A DNA stretch of 64,000 bases from Haematococcus lacustris. Taxonomy: Eukaryota; Chlorophyta; Chlorophyceae; Chlamydomonadales; Haematococcaceae. The stretch's first letter is position 1. Each line of letters begins with the position of its first letter. A program made the position numbers and the translations under genes. The notes under the pieces were generated by a model. That model saw only the letters and a list, made by a program, of their open reading frames with translations, was not told the DNA's origin and made no database searches. The stretch spans positions 5,217,640 to 5,281,639 of the forward strand of contig JASKMD010000026.1 of NCBI GenBank assembly GCA_030144725.1, read 5' to 3'. Shown here piece after piece: positions 25,071 through 36,200 of the stretch.

Positions 25071-27115
25071 ATGTCGCCGAAAGAGAAACGCAAGCGCCCC
25101 GCTTCCCCCGCACAAAGTGCAGCCGGTAAACCGGAAAGCTTGATGAAAGGCTAGGCCCCTTGAAGTTATTTGAGGACGTGACGCAGTGTGCTGCACGAGA
25201 CATTGCGATTCCGTGCATCAAGTTGCTGTGCGTGTGTTGTGCTTTCCCGTGTCTGCACGTGCCAGTGGCAATGGGCAGCAACTTCTCAATGACGAGCGAC
25301 AGTGGGACCCACTGCCTTGCCACACGGACCTCACCCCGCGCTGCAGCCGCCCCAGCCCAGCTGCCCCCCCAGTGCAGCTGGGCATCTGGGACCTCAAACT
25401 GCTGGCACGGATCAAGGCTGCCATGGGCCTCCTTACCACCGCCAGTGTGCTGGAGCACACGATGCATGGCCCTCACCACCGCGACATCGAGCTGCTGACC
25501 GGTGAGGTGGCGGTGTTTGAGCAGGCCAGCAATGCCTGGCTAATTGCCAAGCTCCAGGAACTGGACGAGGAGCATGTGCAAGGAGATGGCAATTCACTCA
25601 ACGCAAACGCAACAAAGATCGTCACCAGCATCCAGGAGTTCTACCGGCACCCACAGCACTTCATCACGTGGTGGGGCAAGGCAGTTGGGGTGGTGGAGGG
25701 GGGGTTTAGTCGGGATGCACAGAAGCAATTCCCCGAGCTGGTGCTAGGCTGCCTTGACTACAGCCTGTCAACCCCACCGTTCAAGTGGCGCTAGCCAGCC
25801 AACAGTGTGCTACGGCAGTATAGGTGGGTGGCAGAGATAGCCATGCATCGTAGGCTGCTGGGACTGGAGGCCAAGTGGACGGCTGGAGTAGACTTGATAG
25901 GGAAGGGGGGAGCTGGCAGGCTGCCCTTAGAGAATAGGGTGCGGTATACCATGTTCGTGAACCGCAGCCTGAAGGGCTGGCAGACAGTCCCCCATGCCGC
26001 ACCCCATGGCAACAGCCACCGCCTCGCACCTGCCCGCGCCCCTTCACCATGCTGCCTATGGTGGGGGTGCGGGCCCGTCACTTTGTCATCGATGACAGGG
26101 TGCTGCATGGCGTGCTGGCTGACCTGGGCCATACCACCCTGACAGACAGCTTGCCCCAATGGCAGCGTTTCACCCAGCACAGCCAACTGCAGGATGGAAG
26201 GGGTCAGCATATCAGTGCACTTTGTCCGCAGCTAGGTAGTCAAGGAGCCAATGGAGCTGCCGGTCATTGGGCGACAGCTCACATCCACCAGCGACTTCAA
26301 CAGAGCCGTTGGGGTGGACCCAGGCGTCACACAGGCCATCAAGGCAGTGCATGCACAGCGACTCAGACACGGGCCAGGTGTTGAGGAGGTGGGAGTGGGA
26401 GCTGACCAAGGGGCAGTTGTGGTATGACAGCGGGCTGACCAAAGCAAAATGGGACCCCGCCCCGCCCCGCCCCGCCCCGCCCCGCCCCGCCCCGACCCGA
26501 CCCGACCCGACCCGACCCGACCCGACCCGACCCGACCCGACCCGACCCGACCCGACCCGACCCGACCCGACCCGACCCGACCCGACCCGACCCGACCCGA
26601 CCCGACCCGACCCGACCCGACCCGACCCGACCCGACCCGACCCGACCCGACCCGACCCGACCCGACCCGACCCGACCCGACCCGACCCGACCCGACCCGA
26701 CCCGACCCGACCCGACCCGACCCGACCCGACCCGACCCGACCCGACCCGACCCGACCCGACCCGACCCGACCCGACCCGACCCGACCCGACCCGACCCGA
26801 CCCGACCCGACCCGACCCGACCCGACCCGACCCGACCCGACCCGACCCGACCCGACCCGACCCGACCCGACCCGACGGTGGTGGAGGGGTTGAAGTGGGT
26901 GTCACGCTTGCACTACATCCGGGACAGTGGAGTGGCGGTGTTACTGGGAGCGAGCTACTTCAGCCAGGGTGGGTGGAAGGCCAAGGGGGTGCAGGATGGT
27001 GGAGCAGCCTAGCAGGCCCGGCACGTTTGACAGGCCTGACAGGCTGGTGACTCCACATCGGAGCGAGATTACCCACAGCAAACATGTTGTTCCATGTTGA
27101 ATGAGTTTTGTTTGC
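25071..27115 (+). pseudogene. Fanzor/TnpB-like nuclease, copy B (degraded)
   Basis: The first exon begins at 25071 with MSPKEKRKRPASP and a GT donor after a phase-1 G, as in copies A and E, but the acceptor before GTGCCAGTGG reads CAC instead of CAG (about 25260). The N-terminal proline-rich part is shortened. Then come the PSSAW-like, NSLNANAT and RHPQHFITWW segments. An in-frame TAG at 25792-25794 interrupts PFKWR*PANSVL. The segment around RuvC-I survives (VGVDPGVTQAI at about 26308-26345, frame changed). The exon between KAKWD and the intron, including the splice donor, is gone, so the pentamer array directly follows. After the array only VSRLHYIRDSGVAVLLGASYFSQGGW remains; the C-terminal RuvC-III part is missing. 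The last about 55 bp (27063-27115) match the 3' end of copy A. Confidence 0.72.
26456..26875. repeat. CCCGC/CCCGA pentanucleotide array in copy B
   Basis: About seven CCCGC units are followed by 77 CCCGA units (26491-26875). On the element's coding strand this is the same GACCC unit as in copy A, at the same place relative to the element. Here both flanking splice sites are lost. Confidence 0.95.
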
Positions 27116-27309
27116 CTGTGACGGTCACACAGTGTGACCCCACGTGACCCCATGCACCTTAGCCAGCTCAGCCGGTACCTCCCTGGTGGCCAACCTGCAG
27201 CATTGTGCAGCATGCACATGGTTTATTCGGGCGCACAGTGTGTCTATCACAGCTAAACGGATGCATTCGGACACACGGCAAGCTCGTCTCTTTGTCCCCA
27301 GCTGCTAGC

Positions 27310-30300
27310 ATGGTGCGGTCATGCCTAGCGGAGGAGAGAGTGATCTCGCTGCACTTCGAGCAGCTCAGGGCTCGCAAGTCTGCACCTGAGGTACGACTCC
27401 GCAATCGCACTGCCCTCGTCCCTTGGTCTCACTGCCAGCCACGCTGCGCTCAGGTCGGGCTGTTGATTGGGCGCCGTGCGGTCGGTTCGAGAGACCTGTT
27501 GCTATGGGTCGTTCCAACGCCCCAGCAGGTGGTTTCCCGACATAACCCGAGCTTTCTTAAGCAGGTCCAGCACGTCTCAGCCTCATCCAGGCTTAGCAAT
27601 GCCTGACAAGGAACAGCAAGGCTAAAGGAAGCCAAGGGGGCAACCAGGAGTAATGCTAGGACCTCTGCAGCAATGCGTCCCCTACTCCTATCTTTCTTGT
27701 TGCTGTAGGGCGCATGCAGCCAAGGCTCCAGGCACCATAAAAGCCGGACTGTGGGTTTTATCCTTCTATGCTGTTGTGCAGGATGGGCGCAGTGCACTGC
27801 AGATCAGCTCAGCTGGCTCAGCTGCTGGCAAGCAAGCAAAGAAGGACGCAGCTGCAGGGGGTGGTCTCAAGGCACAGCTGCAGGCTGACTGGGTGGCAGA
27901 CCATGCCATGCAAGTGCAGCGCATGCTGCCAGGCGGTGAGGTACCTTTAGAGGGCAATCCTAGGGGTGCCATGCCAGGCATCTTAGTGTGCTTGCAGGTA
28001 GGTGTGATGTGGCTTAGCAACACCCAACATGGTCAGCAGGTGGCTCTAGCGCAGCAGCATCAGCAGCTGGCAGTCAAGCAGCCGTGCTTTTGTGGCTCAT
28101 AGGCAGCAGCAGCCCCTTCAGTAGGCAGCACATGCACGTGTATGATGTGCATTGAAGGCAAAAGACAGAGATGAACCTAACCTGACCTGACCCTCCCATC
28201 ATGTCACCACCCAGTGTGCTGCACTGTAGCCTAGCTCAGCCTAGCTCACCTGGCAGCAACCCCATCAAGCTCAAACACAGGTCAGCTGCAGGCACTGCTC
28301 TCTGACCCTCTGGCATCGCGCTGCGCAAATCCTGCCTGCTGGCCCACCTGCCGCACTGCAACTGTCACCTAAAACCTTACTAACAGGCACGCAACATGGT
28401 GTTGATGCGTGTGCTGATGGCGCTGAGTCTGCGGTGGCTCCATGTAATGAGGATGATGACCCTGGTGATGACCTGTGACAGGTCTCTGCTTGCTGGGCTG
28501 CTATGTCTTCGCCCCGGAGAGCAGCCTGCAGCTGCTAGGCGGTTCCTTGTGTCAGACACTGGCAGCCATACGAGACGTGACACCCGCCACACCTCTAGGT
28601 GTGACGCTCAACACTGCATGGGGTGCATGGGGTGCGGGAGTCATGAATGCGGACGTCACAGTTCTGACAGATCCTGTGCCTCAAGGCATGAGTGTGGCAG
28701 ATGCAGCAGCAGTGGCTCAGGCAGCAGCAGTGACTCAACAACCCCGGTGGCCAGGGAGCCCAAGAGGCAGTCAAGGGAGGCAGTCAAGGGAGGCAGTCAA
28801 GGGAGGCAGTCAAGGGAGGCAGTCAAGGGAGGCAGTCAAGGGAGGCAGTCAAGGGAGGCAGTCAAGGGAGGCAGTCAAGGGAGGCAGTCAAGGGAGGCAG
28901 CCAGTTGAGGCCACCAGCACCCCAGCAGCCCGTGAAGCCTGGAAGCTTGCAGGGCCTAGCTTAATGTTCCATAGCTATCCCCTGCCTGGCGAGCCGGACG
29001 ATCCCTGCCTGCGGTGACCTGTCCTTCTGCTGACCCAGCAAGCACCCTCCCGGCTTCAAGCCATCCTGGCTGCAAGCCTCTTCCTCACCCTCCCCTGGCA
29101 CTCGGGGCGTAGAGTGGCTGCAGCATGATGGGCTCCTGATGGTCGCGTTGTAGACTGGCTGCAGGTGATGCTGACCTGCTGCTGCTCAGTGTGGACAGTG
29201 TGCAGCACGCACGCCAGGTGCTGCGCAGCCTGCCCCCTGGCGCCACTAGCCTGGCAGGGGCCAAGGCAGTGGACCTGAAAGACGGTCCCTGTGCAGCTCA
29301 CCTGGTGCAGCTGCGGTGCAGGTGAGGAGAGGGAGGGGCAGGGGGTTAGGTGGCGCAAGGGCTGTGATGGCAGCTGCGATCTCCTGGGCATGCCGTGCAT
29401 TAGATGGCTTCTGGCACATGGCTAGCCCTTGCTGGAGCTGTCAGTTAGGAGGGGTAGGGGACTAGTGTGACCGTGTTGAGCACATCAGCACTTGAGTGCT
29501 TCAAGCACTTGAGCACGACAGAAGCAGCAACAGTGGTTGCCTTCGTGGTAGCCTTGTAGAGCAGCACCTAGGTGCAGGTTCTGATGTGGTGGGGGCTGGG
29601 TGATCTTGTGCATACATCACCAGTGCGACTAGTTTGGTCATAGGAGTGACGAGCTCCTTGGCGCAGGGTGTGGGCAGTGGCCACTAGGGTGCTGCAGCAA
29701 CTGCTGGTTGGGCCTTCGCTGCTGCTGCCTGCTGCAGGTGGCACCTGGATCTGCACCTGCCCTGCCCTGCCTCCAGCTCCACCCTCCAGCAGCAGCTGGC
29801 GAGCTTGGTGGAGCAGGCCGTGCAGCAGCTAAGGTGGGCGTGAGGGGGGACAAGGACCTGGCCTGGGGCAGATGCAGGGTGGGGCGAGGGGCTGGGCGAG
29901 GGCGAGGGCTGGTGGATGGAAGGTAGGGGAGGGTGCAGAGAAGTGGTGGCGCAGAAGAGGCCCTGGATGCCTGCTCGCCGGAGGGGAGGGGAGGGGAGGG
30001 GAGGGGAGGGGAGGGGAGGGGAGGGGAGGGGAGGGGAGGGGAGGGGAGGGGAGGGGAGGGGAGGGGAGGGGAGGGGAGGGGAGGGGAGGGGAGGGGAGGG
30101 GAGGGGAGGGGAGGGGAGGGGAGGGGAGGGGAGGGGAGGGGAGGGGAGGGGAGGGGAGGGGAGGGGAGGGGAGGGGAGGGGAGGGGAGGGGAGGGGAGGG
30201 GAGGGGAGGGGAGGGGAGGGGAGGGGAGGGGAGGGGAGGGGAGGGGAGGGGAGGGGTGCCTGCACCTGGCTGTGTTGGGCAATTGGGGAGCTGTGGGGCA

Positions 30301-32565
30301 AGAGGCAATGCTGGCTGGGCTACTGCTGGGCTATGCTGGCTGGGCAAGGGCTGGGCTTGGCTAGGCGCAATCCCAGATGGACAGGGAGCGGCAAGGTTGC
30401 GCTGGGCAGGTCTACGGGGCTCGAGCTTTGCTTAATGCACGAAGCAAGTGCAAGCAGTGAGTGGTGGCTATGGGCAATGACCGCCTCCTCCTGTCAGATG
30501 TAACCGGGATGAACAGCATGGCAGGAGCTTCAGCACACGCCCGGACAGCACCATCGGGCCTGCAGTAGCAACCTATTGCTGCGGCACACCACCATGGTGC
30601 CCTGCATGGCTGCTGCAGGACCTCTCTGGTGGCCACGCCCTGCAGCCGCCTCCCCCCCGGCGACACCCCACTGCAAGAGGCCCTGCCCAGCCTGGCAGCA
30701 AGCTCCGGCTGCACAGGCCCCCCCTCTGGCCCCCTCTCCTCACCCCCTGGGCGCATGCCGCATGCCACCCTGCAGCTGGTTTCCCTGCCCGGCGCTGACC
30801 TGTGGGATGACCAGGGTGGGGTGCTTGGCACAGTTGGGGACGCAGCTGGAAGGGGTGGGGCAGGGGTGGGGCCCAGCGGGGGGTGCCAGGTGCAGGGGCG
30901 GGGCCGGTTGGCAGGGTGCCTGCAGGGGCTGGTGCTGGCGCACAAGCGCGACCCCTGGTCCCGTGTGGTCAGCGATGTCTTGGTGGGTTGTGAGATGAAA
31001 GAGAGAGATGCCTTGGCACTGACTGTCACCCCACTCGTTTGTCAGGCGGCACGGCTGTGGGGCAGGGTGCTACTGGCCTAGGTGGGCAGCTAGCTGAGGC
31101 CGGGTAGGTGGTGGTGGTGGTGGTGGAGGAGGGAGGAGGAGCTGAGCAGGCTAGTGTACGGCTAGGGGAAGGGTGGGAGCAGGCCGCGCCCCCTCCAGGC
31201 GGGAGCTCCTCCCTTAATGCACCCTGGTTCTGCCGGAGTAGTCTTCTTCTCCTTCTTCTCCTTCTTCTCCTCCTCCTCCTCCTCCTCCTTCTTCTTCTTT
31301 TTCTTCTTCTTCTTCTTCTACTAAGGTTAGGGGGTCAACAGGGCCCACCACTGTGCCAGAATGCTGAGCAGGCTGGTGAAGGGCTTGAGTGCAGGGACAA
31401 GAGGGCCCATCACTGTGCTGGATTGCATCGGCACATGGGTGCCGTGTGGCTGGCTGGGCTGGTGGGGGAGGACCACTCTCCACCCCGCCTCACAGTGCCA
31501 ATGAGAGGTTGCTGCTAAGCAGCAGGCTGACGCTGTTGCTGCTGAGTGGTGTCCGGGGGGCAAGGTGTGGAGTCGCTGTGGTGGTGCAGCTGCCTGTGGT
31601 GGGGCTGGGTGCCGTTGGCAGGTGGACCTGGAGGCCTCCCTGACTGTGCGCATGGAGCTGATGGTGGAGGACGCCCTCAGCCAGGAGGCGGCAGAGCAGG
31701 AGGCGGAGCAGGGCAGCGGGCAGCCTCTGCTAGTGGAGGGAGGCCTGGCAAAGCCATGGAGCCTCAGGCTGCCACGAAGGGTGTGCTTGCCTTGGCAGGT
31801 ACGGGTTCTGGCCAGCCCCTGCACCTGCACGTTGTGCTATATCATGATCTATGTTGGCAACACGCACAACTATGCGGTACATACACCAAGGTGTGGTACA
31901 CGTGTGCTGCAAGTGTGGCTAATAATGGACAATTGGTGAGTACACTATGCAAAAACAATGGACGAGTCCAATATGATGCGGACATGATTATCCTCATTGC
32001 ATTGATAAGATGGGCGCATTCACAACCATGATGGTTTTGAGGTACACCACTGCATCACCTGCTGTTGGTGCTGTGGATGGTATCATGTTCTTATCATTGT
32101 CAATTTTAGGTTAGTGAATGGTGCTGGAATCTGGGGAGAAAGGCTGTGGAGCCACCCACTGCTGTGCAGGCTGGTCTACCCATATGTGACTACCTGGTGT
32201 CAGGGGAAGACACCCTGGCCGCGGTGGAGCGGGGCAAGGAGCTGATGGGCCTGGTGCCACCTGGCCATTCCGCTGACCCTGATGGTTCTGCCAGCTGCGT
32301 AGAGGAGCTTGAGACGCTGGGCTCAGTTGTGGCACCTGCTCGCAAGCTGGGTCCATGGGATCCTCAAGCGGTGTCTGGGCCGGCTTGCGCGACTAACAGT
32401 GAGGGGCAGCCTGTGCCTGCCAGTGGCGTGGCGGTGGTGGGTGAGCGTGAGGGGGTGGGCAGGCCGTGTGGGGCCAGCCTGGGCGCAGGACTCATGGTTG
32501 GAGGAGCTGCCCTCGTTGTTATAGTGGCAGTGCTCCTAGCTAGTCTAAGTGTCGGCACGCTTTGA
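27310..32565 (+). CDS. ODR4 homologue (ER membrane protein)
   Basis: Nine exons: 27310..27390, 27454..(27528 or 27564), 27782..27935, 28482..28598, 29165..29321, 29738..29833, 30619..30982, 31622..31798, 32110..32565; about 558-570 residues. ODR4 landmarks in order: MVRSCLAEE start, VGLLIGR...RDLLLWVVPTP, DWVADHAMQVQRMLPGG-LCLLGCYVFAP (spanning the exon 3-4 junction), a LHLDLHLP strand, LVLAHKRDPWSRVVSDVL-VDLEASL, LPRRVCLPW, ICDYLVSGED and a C-terminal membrane anchor (GLMVGGAALVVIVAVLLASL). In animals ODR4 resides in the ER, aids receptor trafficking and anchors the UFM1 protease UFSP2; a similar role here is inference. Introns 4, 6 and 7 contain tandem arrays. Exon 2's end and exon 4's end are uncertain. 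Confidence 0.85.
28762..28902. repeat. 13-bp minisatellite (AGGCAGTCAAGGG) in ODR4 intron 4
   Basis: About ten to eleven nearly perfect units. Their translation in one frame (SREAVKGGSQGRQ) is a by-product, since exon 4 most likely ends at 28598. Confidence 0.9.
29981..30255. repeat. (GAGGG)55 array in ODR4 intron 6
   Basis: Fifty-five perfect pentamers on the transcribed-RNA-like strand. Runs of four G per unit allow G-quadruplexes. It lies within intron 29834..30618. Confidence 0.95.
31241..31319. repeat. CTT/CCT polypyrimidine microsatellite in ODR4 intron 7
   Basis: An almost pure pyrimidine stretch of CTT, CCT and TTC units within intron 30983..31621. Confidence 0.9.
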
Positions 32566-33282
32566 GGGCTTGAGGGATTGGCCATGTAATGCTTAGACAG
32601 TGGTCTCTGCTTTGTTGCATGCAAGCTGTCTGGCCTGTGTTCCAGGCCAGTCGTGGAAGCGATGTAGGGGCTGAAAGCATGTAAGTTCTTGAGGTACAGC
32701 ATCTGCGCCTCTTGCTCCTCCAAACACAGCAAGAGTCGTACTTGACGACAGGCTAAAATTTTATAACCGTGAAGGCTACTAGCATGCCTATTGCACACTG
32801 CAGCTTCGCCCATCCGGTGTGTGTGCCTCTATTGCTAGCTCGTCGCTTTTGCTCACACACATCTCCATGGTGAGGGGTTGACTATTCTATGGTGGGTTTG
32901 CCTTGCTGTAGCTGGCCATCACCGTCTCTTGCGCTAAATGGCCGTGTACGTCACGTACACCCACTCCTGGCCTGGCCTGCCTGGCTTGGGCCCGAAGTAC
33001 AGCCATGTGAGCTCCTCACATGCCCAGTCATGCAAACATCGCGATGCAAGGGTCAACAGGATCGGGGCAAGACAGGCAAGGCTTGATCTCTCCGTGTCGG
33101 TTCCTGGTTGCCTTGCGGCAGTGCCGCTTCAAAGTTTTGGCGGAGAAGTGAACGACATTTCTCACGAACACTCGCGCTACCGCGTGCCGAAGAAGGGAAG
33201 CAACGAGTCGCTGACGGGGACGCTCCAAGGTCTGGCCCCCGGTGGCAGGCTTGCAATCGTCGCATTTGGAGCTGGAGCATAG
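32566..33282. other. Intergenic sequence between ODR4 and the kelch/FN3 gene
   Basis: No gene is seen. The ODR4 3' end and the promoter of the next gene must lie here. Short frames on both strands have no family resemblance. Confidence 0.5.
32585..32589 (+). terminator. Candidate TGTAA polyadenylation signal after ODR4
   Basis: TGTAA is the usual chlorophycean poly(A) signal. It occurs 19 bases after the ODR4 stop codon, which would imply a very short 3' UTR, so it could be chance. Confidence 0.3.
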
Positions 33283-36200
33283 ATGCCACCTAAGAAGAAG
33301 GATGACAAGAAAAAAGCCGACGATCCAGAGTACGTGTATTGCCGGTCTGCAGGAAATGTCCGCAGGAACATGGAAGCCAACATGGCTGTAGCATCTGTTT
33401 GCAGAGCCAAATTCACTGAAGAGATCAAGGCTTTGGAGCGCGTCAAGAATGACCTCCAAGTAGAGGAGAGCTTCTTAGCGGACAAGTTCAGACAGTTGAA
33501 GGCAGAGAATGAGCGGCTGCATGCTGAAGTGGAGGCCAGCCGTGTCCGGCTCCAAACTGCCACAGGAGACTATGTAAGCCAATCAGCAAGCGGCCACCCT
33601 GACCCTTCTGGCCACCATTGGCAGCTGTCCTGACCTGGCTGACCACCCTGTTTGAAACTCTGACCTCCCTGTTTGAGACCAGAGGGGTGTGCCTCTGGCT
33701 GGCTCGCCAGGCAGACATCCTGGAGCACCGGCAGGAGCAGATCAAGGCAGAGGAGATCAAGCTGCGCAGCATGCAGCTAGCTGCTGAGCGGCTGGAGGCG
33801 GAGATGGCCCGGGTGCAGGAGGACATGCGCGTGCTGAGGGACCAGAACCACCTCCAGTCACAGAGGCTGGATGACGCTGCAGCGCTGCTGCAGGTGAGCA
33901 TGGCAGCAGCCTGCTGGTGAGCTAGCAATGTGCTGGGTGCTGGCGGGACATGGACCTGCATGCTCGAGGCATCTAGGACAATGAGATTGAGTGGAATACA
34001 AGGTATTCAAATATACATGCGGCGTTGCTGGAGAAGACCACATCTTGTCTTCCAGCAACCACATCGTTATCCATTGCCTCTGCCACTGCACATAGGACTG
34101 ACAAGTCATGCGTGTACATGTGTGTGAGCATGTGCAACAGCGGCAGCAGATGGTGTGAGGCCTTGTAGCAGTGTGTGGCCTCTGCCTGAGTGTGCCAGGA
34201 CAAGGAAAACCTAGAGGACGCAGTGCGCAAGCAGCATGACCTCATTGAGAAGCAGAGCGATGAGCTCAAGGCGTTGAAACGGCAGCTGGAAGAGCGTGAC
34301 TCAGAGCTGGGCAAGGCCAGGTAAGGGCAGCACAGGGCAGCAGGCAAGGGCAGCACCAGCAGCAGGTGAGGGCAGTATTGGCCAGCACGGGTTGCTCTTG
34401 CAGCGACGGCAGCAGCAGCAGCTGCGGCGGCTGCATGACTGAGCAGTAGGAGGAAGAGTGCTGCTGCAAGCGTGTCTGCCGCTGCCTGTGGCGGAGCATC
34501 ATGTGCAGCATAGCTTGGGCAGTCGCACAGGCACGCTACATCTTGCTGCACGTGATAGCAGTATGGGTGCGGCAATGTCTGGGTCAATGTCTGGGCCAGG
34601 CACCAGGTGTCAATGCATAAGACTGTGTAGCTCCCCGCGCAACCCAGCAGCCCTTGCAGCCCAGTGGCTGAGTGAACAGAGGCACGCACAGCGCAAGCCA
34701 GGTGTCCTCCTCAACGCACATCACACTTCACCACTCAAGCCAAGTGGCCTCTTAGCCGCCTCATGACGTCACCCCTCCAGCGCGTCATCGCCCTTCACAG
34801 GCTGCCTTGCTACCTCCCTTGCTGCCTCATTGCACTGAAGCACACTCGAACCCTCAGGCGAGGTGACCTCCTCAACACCACCCCACACATCACTCACTGT
34901 GTGAACCTCCGGAAGATGAGCCCTCCATCAGCTTCAGTGCCCTGCCCACAACCTAGCCACGGGCAGTCCCACGTAGGCTGCCTGCTAGCTGGCCACTCTC
35001 CCACCCACCCTCGTTTGCCTCCCTATTTCTCTTTCTCTCCCTGCCACTCTAAGCCAGGCAGCCATGCCGGGCTGACGTGTGTGGTCCTCTTCACTCAATG
35101 CAATACCTTACCCTTGCGTCGGCAGCTATCGTGACGTCCAGTGCCTGCCACAGTGCAGCACAGGGCCAGCACAGGGCCAGTCTTCCAGCTTCTTGACACT
35201 GCCTGCTGTAGGTTATCACGACACCATGGCATCATGGCATGGACCTTCTGGTGGTGCTCCAGATGCATTTCCCCAGACACTGTGCCATGGATTGCCAGCC
35301 CAGTCCGTGTTCAATGTGCATGTGCAGAAACCAGATTGAGGAGCTGAGCCTGAAGGCCAGCGCTGTGACTGAGCTGAAGATCCTGTTTGAGGAGCCCTGG
35401 CTGGTGCAGGTGCAGCACACACGGCTGAAGGGGGAGGTGCCGCTGGACAGAGAAGCCAACAGCCTGTGCGCACTGGCCAGTAGGTGCTCCCAGCAACGCT
35501 GACAGACAAACTGACACCGTATAATGATGTGACGTGATGTCCTGGGCGGCACATCTGGCTAATAGGGATCCCCTGATCCTGGCTCTGACCCTAACCCTGA
35601 CCCTGACCCTGACCCCCACCCTGACCCTGACCTTGACCACGGCCTGGGTCTTGGCCCCTGCTATGGACCCCTGCACTGACTTGTGTGGTGCTGCTGGCGG
35701 TGGTGTGGCAGGTGGCAAGCTGCTGGTCCTGTACGGTGGCACAAGCCGGAGCAGCACGCCAGCCCATGACGCAGTGGGGCGGGAAGTGGTGGTGCTAAAC
35801 CTTGAGACCATGATGTGGGACAAGCCAGGTCAGTGGCGCTGCATCTGCAGCCCAGGGAGAGTGGGGTGGGGCCAGGCAGGGTGCTAGGTGTGACCGGCAG
35901 GGCTAGGCCGGAGCCTGATTAGAACAAGCCTGGTCAGGCAGTAGGGTCAAGAGCAGGTCAGACAGCCAATTGCAAAGGGGGCTGGGTGGGGAGGACGTGC
36001 CATGCCGGGTTGCAGTGCTGGCGAGGGAAAGAAGCCAGAGCTGCGGCATGGGTGCTTTGAGTTCAGCAGATACTTAGGGTCATGGGGTTGGGGTGGGGGT
36101 CAGGGTGAGGGTCAGACTTATCACCCAGCTTCACTGCAGGCAGCCACCCTCATTGCCCCTAGCAGATGTCACACAGGCGTGTACCTCATCCACTGCTGGC

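Noticed and set aside
26363..27012. Long open frames of PTRPD or GSGRV repeats on both strands
   Set aside because: Products of the CCCGA array; no natural start, and flanked by pseudogene sequence.
29638..30503. Frames with PSPPL or GGEGR repeats on both strands
   Set aside because: Translations of the (GAGGG)55 array in the ODR4 intron.
33028..33459. 143-codon minus-strand frame with a hydrophobic patch
   Set aside because: It overlaps the well-supported first exon of the kelch/FN3 gene on the other strand and has no family signature.
35581..35640. Interstitial telomere
   Set aside because: Unit CCCTGA does not match the algal TTTTAGGG type, and the patch is short and lies inside an intron.
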